Source: Kappaphycus alvarezii (taxonomy: Eukaryota; Rhodophyta; Florideophyceae; Gigartinales; Solieriaceae). From it: DNA of 64,000 nucleotides. The notes under the pieces were generated by a model. It worked only from the letters and a program-made list of their open reading frames with translations. It made no database searches and was not told the origin of the DNA. Of the stretch, positions 9,736 through 20,640 are shown piece by piece (the stretch's first letter is position 1; the number at the start of each line of letters is the position of its first letter). A program made the translations under genes and the position numbers. The stretch spans positions 1,426,001 through 1,490,000 of the forward strand of contig NADL03000691.1 of assembly GCA_002205965.3 (NCBI GenBank), written 5' to 3'.

Positions 9736-12719
9736 TAGCGTAGGGGCACGCAAGACAGATTCGCATCAGCCTTGAGATCATTGATTAGGAATTTCAATTT
9801 GGACGGAGGTCCTGACGAAATAAATCTATCTTCTTCGTTAACAAATGTCGAAGTTCTCCATTCTTCTTGTAAAGAAGAAAATGTTCCAAATTTCAGCACT
9901 TTGGTGATTTTCCATTCGATAAAGTCCTTTTGATCAACATTCAGGGGTTCTATAGGTGATAAATTTCCGAAAGAGTCATCCTCCTCACGAAGGTAGCATT
10001 TTAGGGAGCTTAGTTCCTTCCCCATTACTGTGTCGGTATACCGTTTTGGAGTCGATTGTGGTTGTCTAGAAAACCATGGGATAGATCGTATATATAATCT
10101 AACAGTAAAACAACCAAACCTTTCCCCATTTTCTCGAGACCAATGATTCAGATTGCACATTATGATGAGAGTACTTCGAAGTCTCTGAGGGCTTGTCTAC
10201 TACCGTCTCATAAGAAACGCAATTTGAGCAGGTAATCAAGAGCCCATCGACGAGACCATTCATTCCACGAAAATTTCTCTTCTTAAAGTCAGTAAAATCG
10301 TTACCCTTAAGTAGACCTATATAATTCTCCAGAATATTTTTATTGTCGACTCCCAGAAGAAAAATAGGTAGTTTAGCAAGTAATCTTTCTCTGGCGAGAT
10401 ACTACAAATTGAGAATGGAAACTGGCCCGGTAGAAAGCTTTAAACCGTATGAGGTGCCGGTCAAATATGCTAAAAAGTAATTATCCAGCTTCAAAAGTAT
10501 ACTTGAAGGCTACTTGAAAGGTACCTGTGACGAAAAATCCTTCAAACGGCTTATTATTTATTATGGGATGAAACTATCAATCAGTCTTCATTATCGTTGT
10601 CTCTTCCTCTGGAAGTGAAACAACTGGTAGCATAAATGAAATCCACTGCACAAAGGAAGGTTTTCTTGCCAGATAGTTTAGTCACTCTATTCTTCAATTT
10701 ATCTCTTGAACCATTTAAGGCAGTATCCGCCTTCTTCCATTTGGAGCGATTCCTTCGCGAAGGATCAGTGATAGCTCTCTCCTCATAGAATTGAGTTACG
10801 ACGGCTTTCTCCTTGCACTCGGGGCGAGACTTACGATCTCTTATTCAAAGAAGAATTCACTTTGACTTATACAGTTTAAAAGCGTATTATATTTAAGTTC
10901 ATTTCGGCCAAGTCTTCGGAAATCTTGAGATAGATCCTCCATAGTGGCGCATGATAGCTTTCGTCCGGTCCCAACTCGTTGTGTGAGTGAGCACCTGAAA
11001 TCTGTAGTTCAATGCCTGCGGATTTTGTGAGATTAACAAATTCATTGTTTATAAAAACTTTGTCCTGATCAATACGGATCTTCTCCGAGTATCCGACGTT
11101 AGTGGCTACCAAGCAGTTGAGGAAGATATTCCAGAAATTTACTGTTGTCTGTTCTTATATAAATATCGCGGCTGAGAAATTAGTGTGCTTGTCGAAAACG
11201 TGTAGGAAGGATTTACCATCTAGCCTGACGAGATCCGAGGCTAGTTCATGATTAAAGATGCACTCTTCATTTGGAAAGGCGAACTGAAAACGGATTGGTC
11301 CTTTAAAGTAGCGTTGGCATGTTAGGCATGAGCGATTGATCTCTTTCAAAGTGCGTAGTGTCTCGGTAGGCGTGTCGGCCGGTCCAGTGCATGGTGTGAT
11401 GTTGAGCAGTTTCTTGGCAGAAGGATTTCAGAAGTGCCTTTGCATTCTCTTCAATTCGGCGCGTGTGAACAGTACGACCCGGGTATTACATGTGATAAAG
11501 AGGTTCTTGTGTTGGCGTACTAGAGGAATTTTCCAGTCTAGACGGCGATTACAGTATAAAGGAAGTTCTCAAGGTTGTCGGCTACTAATTGATGCTCGTC
11601 GAGTACGTCGAGTCCTATCAAGAAAGGTACGTCAGCGTTCAATACATCAATATGTAGTTCTATAAATAAGTCATCTGGCGTCGTGATGCGTACTTTTATC
11701 GTGCCGAGGCTTTGTAGCATATCTTCACCGAAGCGAAAGCTGCATTTGGATGGCGACTGCTTTAGCCGCTCATTAAGCTTCGGCAAAGAGCTTTTGCCTA
11801 AGGCTTGTCTATCCATCGTATTTGAGCACCAATGTCTAAAGAAGATCTCTCGAACTTGTGTGGTTTTGTTATGTGGAATTGGGATGCGCAAAAGTTAATG
11901 TTAACATTGGTGTGTTCTTGTTTCCCTCGGTGACGTCTTTGGTGAGATCCAAGGATGTAGTTTGGATTTATTAGGGCTTTGTTGTCCGATTGAGACTTGG
12001 AGGCTTCCGTCATGTCTTCAGGTGTTGGGATGTCCTGTGAGTTTGGAGCAAGCGGGGCATAGGTGGTATACAAGCGTATGTCCCTTAGTGAAATGGTTTT
12101 CATCCTCGGATAAAACGTTCGTCAATGATGCCAGGATGCCGAACCGATTAGTTCCCAACTGCAGGCTTCACGGGGTTGATGGGCATTGTGATGAAGAATC
12201 GAATGGTGACGGCGAGTTTAGAGGTGATGACGGAGGCGTAGTACCATGGTAAGGCAATGAGGAGATGAGGAATGGAGTGAATGAATCACTTTTCATGTCG
12301 TTGCCAGAGTCGGAGTCAAGGTTGGAATGTGCCGTTTGAGTATTGACCAACTTTGTAAACATAATGTCCTGTGGATCTTCCATGTAGTCATCGTTGGATT
12401 TGGTTGATTCCGAGCCGGTATCTGAAACCGACTCATCGTCGTTTCCTGCATTGGTTGACATTTCACCTACTGATGAGGCATGATGCATAAAATTGGATAA
12501 AATATCTGAAAGAAAATTGACATGCTTAGACTGTTCGGTGAGCAGCATTTTGAGGGTGGTCAACTTCTCACTGTCTGATCTGCTGCGGAGCATGAATTTT
12601 AAGCGCTTCCGCATGATGTACTCATCACCTGAGGAGGAAAAGAAGGAGGACAAGGATGAGGTGGAGGACTGGGTGGACCCGTGGGAGCCACTAGTGTAAA
12701 ACAGTGGGGAAGCTCTCAC
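9736..12719 (-). pseudogene. Decayed LTR-retroelement polyprotein: gag-like, protease, integrase
   Basis: The minus strand carries, from 12719 downward: a Ser/Asp-rich 183-residue ORF (12168-12719), possibly gag-like; a region with SSLDIGAQ (11798-12103), which fits an aspartic protease with DIG at the catalytic site; and VPFLIGLDVLDEHQLVADN (11538-11891), the protease end. After that come CLTCQ and DLVRLDGKSFLHVFDKH (11155-11349), an integrase zinc-binding end plus core, and IRIDQDKVF then IELQISGAHSHNELG (10876-11112). A further open stretch at 9736-9985 may belong to the same polyprotein. Frames change at least four times. Block order matches a copia-type family with protease before integrase; the 47.5-48.9 kb remnant is a relative. 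A non-LTR tail interrupts it at 9990-10129. Confidence 0.65.
9990..10129 (+). mobile_element. Truncated non-LTR element 3' tail inside an old retroelement
   Basis: The copy starts in the last codons (AAGGTAGCATTTTAG), carries the full 3' untranslated region with TTAGTTCCTTCCCCATTAC, and ends AACCAAACCTTTCCCC. It lies antisense within the decayed polyprotein at 9736-12719. No clear target duplication was found. Confidence 0.7.
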
Positions 12720-13479
12720 GGAAAATTAACGGGAAACTGAGAGATTAATTGTTATCTCTGACTCTTTTGACGAAGATGAAGAGAAGGGTGAAGAGGAGGA
12801 TAAGGAGGATGAGGGGGAGGCAGACATGGAAAGTGCTGGAATAATGTGGAAAGGGCCAGAAAATATGGACCAAGTGGTCCCGACTCTGGAACTGCATGGG
12901 GCATCTTCAGTGGTCTAGATATTTCTCAGGAGGCATTGGAGAATTCTAAGCCGTTCGTAGATATTTGTGGGACTGCTTAGGTGAAATGGATATTTTGGGA
13001 AAACCGTTTGGCTCTGATCTAAAGGACTAGAATATTAGAAAAAATCTAGATACTTTTCGTGATAGTATCTGTGGTTAGTCTTTCTCGTTCACACGATTCC
13101 ATTTGATGCATTTTATGGTTCTTAGTATATTTCTTTGATAATTAGCCAAACATTCTATATAAGACGGGTAAACTGCTTTGTCTTGTGGAGGCCAAACAAG
13201 TTGGCTGACAACTTCAAGTCAAGTCCCTAATAGTAGGAAGTTAGAAGTCAACCCCAGACACAAAAAAATATTTTTCATACGCTGGTCGGAGAGCATCAGT
13301 TGTAGACCCTGCCCCTTCCCTACTTGCTATTAGCCCTCTCAACTTTCTTCCTTATCTACTCCTTTTTGTTCGATCACCTATACCACGGTAGTACACGGTA
13401 GCACTTTTTTCGCTTGCAACACCTCCTTCTTGGGTAATTGGTTCTGAATATCTTTTTTCGCGACGATTTACCCCCATCA
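12630..13479 (+). repeat. Partial LTR (C), diverged relative of element A LTR
   Basis: The right half matches the LTRs at 32014-33457 and 29122-30472. It holds a broken acidic ORF with EDWVDPW and ENMDQVVPTLE, a PF.DIC and MDILGKPFG block, then the distal LTR region ending GATTTACCCCCATCA at 13479. The left part of a full LTR is missing; bases before 12630 belong to the minus-strand element. It abuts the duplicated segment at 13480. Confidence 0.75.
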
Positions 13480-14320
13480 CATACGTTTCGACCAAGCAGC
13501 CGCGAAACTTAGTGGGTATATGCGCCATGGCAGGGGTGTAATTCATGCGAATTTGTGCTATGGAGGGTATCCCCTGCATGAGGAGTTCTAAACGGTTGGC
13601 GGTATCAGGCTGTATTACGGGACCATGCAGGGATTCGGGGTTTGGCGCCGTTGGGGCGGGGACGTCTTGCAGTTAGACGGCTGCGGCTTGAAAGGCCATC
13701 GGGGTGAAGATCCGAGCGCGACACGAGGCATGGTGTGCTGTTGTGGTATTTTCTGCCGTAGTTGGGTCTCGTGAAGAGGTTTACAGAGTATTGGTGCTGT
13801 GCGCACTGATAATTTGGGGCACTGGGAGTAGGAAAACGTGTAGAGCCCAGTATCGCTCGGACTCGAAACCTTGGAGTGGACGTATTGGGTTTGGCAGCCG
13901 CAGTGCAAGTAGCCGATTTTCGCTAACTCCCTTTTTAGAGTCGCGTATTCCTGGCGCTTGGGCTTCCCGATATTTGAGTTCTCGGCGTGTGAGGTGGGTC
14001 GATGAACCAGAAGCTGTGCCGCTGTTTAGATCCTTGCTTTTTGCAGCGGATAGAGGGGACAGCGCCCGGGGAGGGGTAGCGGTCTTTTCGACGCCGGGCC
14101 TGCCGTGGGGCAGTAGGAGATCCATTTGGATCCGTTTGCGCGTTTTGGGATTTGTTCTGCTAGGCTAGCTGAAACAGCATTTTCGCAATTACGAGGAGAG
14201 GTCATAGTGAAAATATGTGGAACACCACTGGAAGTCCTAGAACAGGAGGGAAAGTTGGGGTGTAACGAATGCAAAATAGGTTTGCCTATGTTCCAAAGCA
14301 CATCAAATAATTTGCACAAA
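13480..14320 (-). pseudogene. N-terminal part of non-LTR element ORF, frameshifted (copy 1)
   Basis: Minus-strand frames read PRNCENAVSASLAEQIPKR, then LTRRELKYR and a Cys-containing HCGCQTQYVHS stretch, then IRMNYTPAMAHIPTKFRG. In the longer copy at 30872-31114 the last block continues to TKLFLLRAFML. That fits the pre-reverse-transcriptase region of this type of non-LTR ORF, where a short helical block ends in LFLLPR-like residues. Several frame changes are present in both duplicate copies, so decay predates the duplication or was homogenised afterwards. Confidence 0.5.
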
Positions 14321-15320
14321 GTGGTCGGGATGGGGAAACAAGGAAACGGAATAAATCTGGTTCAAAGTGGCTAGAAGACTGGCTCGAGGCCAGCCAGGAA
14401 CTCTTAGAACTCCTATAGAACAGTTCATCCAATTAAACATTTAGTCCTATAACAGAACTTAAGATAGGAATGTATGCCAATCGTCGGGACCGTGGTATTG
14501 TGCGCAAATATGCACCTCAGACCTCCCCTTTTCAACAATGTAATCGTCACTATGGTCATTCTGGCAGAATGTAGCCGTGTCGGAAACCGAGTTCGACCGC
14601 GAAGTGCACGGGTTCCTTGGGGCGTCCCGATCAGCGATGAAGAGGCGCTTCGTTTTTGCGAATTACGGATCGAGGATGATGGAAAAGCGGGACGGGGCTC
14701 TGTTTTCGCGCCGAATGCGTAGGAGACAGGTAGCAGCTTATCACCGGGCGTGGCATAGAACTTGGTGAGAACCTGGCGATTCAGTGATGAAGGTTATACG
14801 TACGCGGGAAATCGTTAGGAGGGAAAAATGTCAGTGCGAAGCGATAGGGAGGGGCCTACGGTGTGCCACGCGCGCGGGGTCCGCGCTGTGGGCTGCGCCG
14901 CACGCACGGAGGCAGCTTAGGCGGGGAGAGGGAGGAAAAGCCTTTAGTTAGGTGGTGACGAAGAGCAATGTCCGAGACAGGTGAACAGGATCACAAACCG
15001 GGCGTCACGGACATTTATAGTAAATTATCGAAAAATATTTTATCTATTTTCACTGGCCATGTTTTAAACCCTGTTACACAGGGAAATTTTGGGGTTATTG
15101 TCGTGCATGGAAAATGTGGTCGTTATATCTACGCGGCTATTGTATTACACGTGAAGCACTTTTATGTCTGGCAGTTGGTTTTTAAATCTACAACCATAAT
15201 TACTGAAATTACCTTGCCAGTAAAACACTATTTTGATTCATGCTCACCTGGAGCATTATTCTATAATTATTTCTGAGAATGAATTTGGTCTAAAAATAAT
15301 TATTATTCTGCTGGGATCAT
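13480..15320. repeat. Duplicated segment, copy 1 (uninterrupted site)
   Basis: Bases 13501-14432 match 31038-31966 almost exactly. Bases 14433-15051 match 41031-41650 with more differences, and 15105-15320 match about 42014-42240. This copy lacks the tail and Ty3/gypsy insertions found in copy 2: TTCATCCAATTAAAC is continuous at 14424-14438. It therefore serves as the empty-site reference for those insertions. A GC-rich stretch near 14870-14930 contains CGCGCGCG-like and CGCACGCACGG words. Confidence 0.85.
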
Positions 15321-15600
15321 CTTTGTAGCTTATCACTCTGGTCACAGTATAAATATTCTTATGCTGTTAGAAACTTTTACCAAACCTAGGCCATCAATCT
15401 GTCCCCGTCGATCAATAAATGTTGGTTTTCTTTTTAATATTATTCCCTGTCGTATTGAAGTACTTTACTATGCATTTATTTGCAATTATCTATTTTCAAT
15501 CTACGCATTTCATTTGATTTTTACAACATCCTCTTCCCCAGACCCGCTTCCCGCCTCACGCTTCGACCCCGAATTGACCAGTACATATCTAGACCGATAT
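15321..15600. other. Spacer
   Basis: AT-rich stretch with small plus-strand ORFs only (for example 15361-15639). No motif is recognised. Confidence 0.4.
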
Positions 15601-15981
15601 CACAGTGGCATATCCTCACGTCCAGTTTCGGGTCCCTGAGGGCGCAAGGTCTGAGAGTGCGACCGCCACTCTCGTAGAACATGCAAAACATGCGCATTAT
15701 AACAACGTTTGCCGTCGTCACAATGCACTCCTCCTTCCTGTCGGCGCTGACACCTACTGGACGGTAGGCGACGAGAGATCCAAGTTTTTCGGATGTCTCG
15801 CCACCCATGCTGTAGCACGTTGTAACCCCCACCCCCACCAAGAGATGCACGATTTCTCTACGCTCTTTGCCTCTGTAGCAACCGTCATGTTCAATACGGC
15901 CTGCTTGATGGCTGGACTGAAGGCGGTCTTTTAGGGAGCTTAGTTCCTATCCCCATTACTGTTTCGTCACACCTTTTTGAA

Positions 15982-17818
15982 GGGGGAATGATTTGGTTCT
16001 TTAATTTTTGGAAAGGGCGGTTCGGCTATCCCCCAGTGTATGCTGGACATGCTCAGGATAATGAGTAATGTGAATCATGTGCCTAAATGGCTGGCTCGAA
16101 GCCTGTCAGCAGGCATGATGCGTTAGAGATCACTGCTGCTGCCGCATGCCTCTGCGTTAAAACCGCTCGAACCGTTTCGTATGTCTCCATTGCCATAACA
16201 TCCACATTCCGCGCTACGTCGGTTAGCAATGCGTAGGCGTCTGGGTGCTAGCCCCGAGGGTGGATACAGGGATGGGCATGAGTCTGCTCCGTGCGGAGGT
16301 CGCGATAAAAGATTCATATCTTCTGTGCTTTGCAGCCTTTGCCGCGTTGAGGGGTTTGAGCGGGTTTAAGGTGCGTACTCACTTGTTGGATGGCGCGAGT
16401 GGGTTGACAAAAGTGACATCGAAGAAATCCGTGCCTCCAGTGCTTCCCATTGCCCTGATGTCGGGCCTTGTACGATGAAGGCCATCTCTGGGCTCGGTGG
16501 CGGGGTGACGAGCAGCTTTCTGCAGGTACTGGGCAAGCAAGCGAACTTGTCGGTCATGTCGTCGAATTCTGTGGCCTCCGTGAGCACAGTTCAGGAGATG
16601 ATCCCGAAGCAGTCAAGTGTTTCCGGGCAGTTTCTCCTCGGGCACGGTGTGTCCGGAGCGAAAAGTGGAACTTGAGAGTAGTATTGAAGTCATGTCGAGA
16701 ATTTGCGGGCGTCGATACTAGTCTTCAGACCCGGGCACCGGGGACAGTACACCCATTCCTTCGCCTCTGGCAGCGCCATCGAGGCGCAAAAAGACTGCCT
16801 CCTTGAGTCTCCGAGAGGTATACCGTCTTGCACAGCCTCGTGGACTGCTTCCGTGAGGGGGAACTTTTGGGTGTTTTACTCTTGGAAGGTATATCCGATC
16901 TATTCCATGGTTTTCCAGACAACCACAATCGACTCAAAAAGGGTATACGGACAATGTAATGGGGAAGGAACTACGCTCCCTGAAATGCTACCTTCAGGCC
17001 AGCCATCAAGCAGGCCGCATTGGACACCGTGAATGTCTTTTGCGAAGGTGGTTTGTTTGAGCAAAAGGCACTGACCGGAAGAATCCTTGACTGTAAGCAG
17101 GATTGAGACCAAAGCCGGTGAGCCTCCATGGTGTCTTTATATGTTGTGAGACTCCTGATGGAGGCTGGCAAAACCTTTTCGCACAGCCTGTTGGAGGCTG
17201 AACTGGAGGCCAGAAACGCAGCACCTGCGGTATCTTTCTCGGACGTGAATCGTAGTCTAAGGGACGGCTTTTCTTCCTCCTTGGATTTGACAGGTAGTTG
17301 CATTTCCCGAAAAAATTTCAGAGTCGAGGACTCTCCCAGCCAACGTTCGGACGCCACGCTCCATCATTCCGCCGAATATTGCAGCACCGTGTGCGTTGCA
17401 CGATGGCGGTACTACGCGCAATAAATACCCGATCTTACAGACCCCGAAGTAGTTGCGCATGAGCTGAAATGCCACTTGCGTATTCTCAATGTCGACGACG
17501 GCGTTGGGGAATGCTTCGAGGGAATGTACATGAGGGGTGAAAAATTGCGTATTAAACTGTGCGAAGCCGGCGGGGGTGTTGAGGACAGTTGTACCTGCAC
17601 TGTATTCCTGCCTGAGTTCTATCGGGTAAAGGCGTTGCACTGCCTCAGGTGATGCAGAGGGCCACCTTGGACAGCATCGAGGGAGGAGAGGATGTCGAGT
17701 GATTTGAGGACGTGGTCGTGGCGTCCGATGATGTATCCATCGTCATGGTACCACAGTTGGAGCAAGAGATTTCCCACGTTCCCGCCTTCCTCGTCCCCAG
17801 AGGCTAGGAGCTGCTGAA
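15982..17818 (-). mobile_element. 5'-truncated non-LTR element with reverse transcriptase, minus strand
   Basis: The copy begins inside reverse transcriptase at 17818 and ends at CAAATCATTCCCCC (15982 side). It reads WYHDDGYIIGRH (active-site variant of Y-x-D-D) near 17730, and YLLRVVPPS near 17400. GAAFLASSSASN follows near 17210, then a block ending at SQKTFT (17033), continuing after a later insertion as LTEAVHEAVQDGIPLGDSRR (16850). C-terminal blocks are GGTDFFDVTFVNPLAP (near 16430), HPDAYALLTDVARNVDV and HAAAAVISNASC with the stop at 16083-16085. The GTDFFDV Asp fits the catalytic region of a restriction-like nuclease. At least three frame changes make it a pseudogene. TTTTGAA flanks it. 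Confidence 0.8.
16851..17032 (-). mobile_element. 170-bp non-LTR tail nested inside the older copy
   Basis: The insert is 16857-17026: fixed end GGGGAACTTTTGGG at the left, and the last codons of the ORF at the right. CCGTGA at 16851-16856 and 17027-17032 is the target duplication. Removing the insert restores the host frame from SQKTFT into EAVHEAVQDG, which matches the uninterrupted copy near 22345-22385. This is the third layer of nesting at this locus. Confidence 0.85.
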
Positions 17819-18160
17819 TTTTGAATCGATTGTGTTTGTCTTATGTTTGTCTGAAAAACTTTAGGATAGACCGAATATATCTTCCAACAGTAGAAACACC
17901 CAAAACCTTCCCCTTTGCCTCTTGCTTGCAAGGAAATCAAGTCCGTCAGACTCTTACACGTCGTGTCCAGCAGTAGCTTACATTCTATCCACGCCTTCCG
18001 CGCACGATGCTTGTTTGCTCATTAAAGATATCCCCCCTCAGAGTAGGGCATATATTGTTCTGCAGGTTTAATACAGAAACAAGCTACAGTCGCTTCTACT
18101 AAACATGCAAACAATCTCCAGGTCATTTGAATAATCGCTACTTTTAGCAAACCAATACAT

Positions 18161-18252
18161 ATCATAGTCGATTGTGGCTGTCTGGAAAACTTTAGGATAG
18201 ATCGAATACATCTTCCCAAAGTAAAAACACCCAAACCTTTTCCCCAATCATA
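18161..18252 (+). mobile_element. 80-bp non-LTR tail with 6-bp target duplication
   Basis: The insert 18167-18246 starts at GTCGATTGTGGCTG and ends AACCTTTTCCCCA. ATCATA at 18161-18166 and 18247-18252 flanks it. Only the distal 3' untranslated region is present, with no coding part. Confidence 0.75.
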
Positions 18253-19878
18253 TCAGCCTCATCATCATGCACAGGGAAGTCCGTGAGCATTGCGCGGAAC
18301 ATATAGGGGGAGGATTCAGGGCAGCTCCTATCTTCCCTGGACGCCGCCCGTATCACAAATACCCTCGAAGGCGTCTCTCCGCAGACGTCAACTAGGCGCG
18401 CGGGTGAGGTTATTACGAGGATGAAGATGGCCACCGGCCTGGCCCTAACGGGGCCGTACGGAACTATGCATCGAACATGAAAGCAAACCATCGCCACATC
18501 CCTGCGATTTCCAATCCTGATAATGGAATTCAAAGTATCACAAACGGTGCTCAAAGGCTCTACGCTCCTGCCCGGCATCCAACTCATCCATAACACGCTG
18601 ACACCACTGTTCCCTCATCTCCATGACACGCATCAACATGAAACCCCTCTTTCGGATGACGTCTGTTCTCGGTTCAGTCCTGACCGCACCAATCAAATAC
18701 CCAACAACCATGCTGACATATCTCGCATCATCTCTCACTTGAAGCAGGCGTTGGCGGGACATTGCAGCGCGGTTCGCTATGCGGCAGTGGGCGAGACGCG
18801 CAGGATGTGCCGAGGGGCGGGAAAGACGGGGGTTGCGACGACGGGCGACGTGTTGCATGTTTAGGTTGTGGTTCATGCGGGAGAGAGAGCGGGAGAGGGA
18901 GAGGCTTAGAAACCGGGTGAATGGAAGCGGGGGGTTGGAGGATTGATTGCGGGAGTGCATAGTGTTGTGGTGGGGAGGTTTGGGGTTGGATGGTGGCGGG
19001 TGGGTGTTGCGAAGGGTTTGCGGATGAGGTGAGGTTGCGGTGGATTGATGTTTGCAAGGAGGGTGCAGGTGCGGGTTGAGAGGATTGGGATCTCCAGGGT
19101 TGTGTATGTGGGTTTAAGTACGGTGTGTGTTGGCGGCGATTGGAGGAGGTTGGAAGGGGGTTGACGGCTGGCGTGTGCAGCGCTGGATCTATTAGGGCTT
19201 GTAGTGGTGTGGAGTATGCCACGACAGGATCTTGGGCGGTATGGAATGTGCAGGGTGGAGGTGCTGCTGTTGGGCCTGCGGTGTGGAATTATTTTTTACA
19301 ACCGTGGGGGCCGTGTAAGTGGGTACTGAGTGGAAGGGTTTTAGAAATTTGAAAAATTTCAAAACAGCAAAGCATACTGTACTTCACAGCCGTTCCGACA
19401 TTCGGTTCCAAATAATTGGCTGTGGTTTCTTTTCGCAATTTACTCAAAATTACTGTACCGATTTATAATTGAGCGCATGAGCTGTACAGCGCTGTACTTT
19501 ACTGTACTGTATTGTAGACAGTATCGCCAGTATGATTGGATGATCATTTTCCCGACGCAGTCCGGGACTCCAGTAGACACTTGAATGCATTACACGTGTA
19601 ATTTGTTATCCCCCAAACACCATACCGTACTCTCAGGAAAAGGAAAGGAAACTGGGACCTTCATTGAAAGATTAAAGTGGATACAGTATACATTTTGCAA
19701 AATTTTTACTCATCTGTCATTTCGAGTGTGCACTGCCTGACCGCCTATTAAGATTAAGATCTAATTGGATGGTCCACATCGGTCACAAGCAGTGGAGGGC
19801 GCGAGATGATGGCCATCGCTATCGACGACTATATGATGCAGCTTTAGCGTTGATATAGGCGTGTGCGGAAGATGCTGA
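18253..19878. other. Region with unassigned Pro/Gln/Ser-rich minus-strand ORFs
   Basis: Two overlapping minus-strand ORFs stand out. One is 164 residues (18728-19222), rich in Pro, Gln and Ser, with no known domain. The other is 140 residues (18538-18960) and ends in a helical Arg/Glu/Met-rich stretch (VVGYLIGAVRTEPRTDVIRK, then VMEMREQWCQRVMDELDAG). Their frames differ, so a frameshift or a splice could join them. The strand is strongly pyrimidine-rich. This could be a fragment of a host gene. From about 19360 to 19878 the DNA is AT-rich with TACTGTAC words and no gene. Confidence 0.3.
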
Positions 19879-19879
19879 G

Positions 19880-20640
19880 AGGGGAACGTTTGGGTGTTTT
19901 ACTCTTGGAAGGTATATCCGATCTATTCCATGGTTTTCCAGACAACCACAATCGACTCAAAAAGGGTATACCGACACCGTAATGGGGAAGGAACTACGCT
20001 CCCTAAAATGCTACCTTCAGGCCAGACATCAAGCAGGCCGCATTGGACATGACGGCTGCTGCAGCGTGCCTTTGCATGCTGAGAGAGACGAGATATTTGT
20101 TCGCAGCTCGGTCGACAAAACGTTCAAGGAAACGAATGGCATCAGGACATGCAGCTCCTAGCGAGTCAAAAGCGAGGGCTGAAACTGGAAATCAAGGTCG
20201 TGTATATCGCGGGCCGGATCCAGGGAAGGGGGGACGATTCGCCTGGACAGCTCGTGTTCCAACTTTTGAATCTTCCGGCGATATCCTTGTATCCTTGGCC
20301 AGCGTCGTCGCCTGCGACTCGAGTCGCACTTGCAGCGGCGGACAACGTAAACGGCGATGTAATGACAACGTCACATGGATAGATCGGAAGATCGAATATA
20401 TCTTCCAAGAGTAAAACACCCAAACTTTCCACCACGTCACATGCGAAGGGTTTCTAACGGGGTCGAGCTGGGTGTGCAAACCAGCGATGCGAAAAAGGTG
20501 ATAAGCGATGGCGTTTCGAATGGCGTCATTCAGGTGTAGACGTCTGAACTGAGAGGGGCAGATGTCAGCAGCATGATCAGCGTAGACATCCAGCGGTTGC
20601 CGGCAGTTATGCTTACGAACATTCACTCGTCAGATCCTGC
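19880..20640 (-). mobile_element. C-terminal part of non-LTR element, minus strand
   Basis: The frame reads PLDVYADHAADIC near 20590, followed by LHLNDAIRNAIAYHLFR. The H-x4-C pair and the following Asn/Arg block resemble the Cys-His knuckle and RHN block before a restriction-like nuclease. CDVVITSPFTLSAA (near 20360) is a candidate nuclease Asp strand. In another frame FPVSALAFDSLG leads to HAAAAVMSNAACLMSGLKVAF and a stop, then the 3' untranslated region and fixed end GGGGAACG at 19881. One micro-tail interrupts it at 20378-20433. The first Cys of the expected knuckle is not seen. Confidence 0.7.
20368..20443 (+). mobile_element. 56-bp non-LTR micro-tail with 10-bp target duplication
   Basis: The insert is 20378-20433, from GATAGATCGG to CAAACTTTCCACC. 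ACGTCACATG at 20368-20377 and 20434-20443 is a perfect 10-bp target duplication. It sits antisense in the C-terminal coding region of the minus-strand element. The tail contains a small internal duplication, AGATCG.AAGATCG. Confidence 0.85.

Larger units (their letters stand above)
15600..17913 (+). mobile_element. Non-LTR element 3' end, split by a later insertion
   Basis: The plus strand reads ATVMFNTACLMAGLKAVF and a stop near 15934, then the first half of the 3' untranslated region to TTTTTGAA at 15981. The missing half resumes at 17819 with TTTTGAATCGATTGTG and runs to the fixed end CAAAACCTTCCCC at 17913. TTTTGAA at 15975-15981 and 17819-17825 is the target duplication of the intervening minus-strand element. 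Upstream codons 15605-15880 are open and may be the distal ORF. Confidence 0.75.

Noticed and set aside
12168..12719. Reading the 183-residue minus-strand ORF as a host Ser-rich protein
   Set aside because: It sits directly upstream, on the same strand, of protease and integrase blocks, and part of it is antisense to LTR C. An element gag or LTR shadow is likelier.
14474..14768. Short plus-strand ORFs kept in both copies of the duplicated segment
   Set aside because: The copies are too similar for conservation of a frame to be informative, and two overlapping frames are both open.
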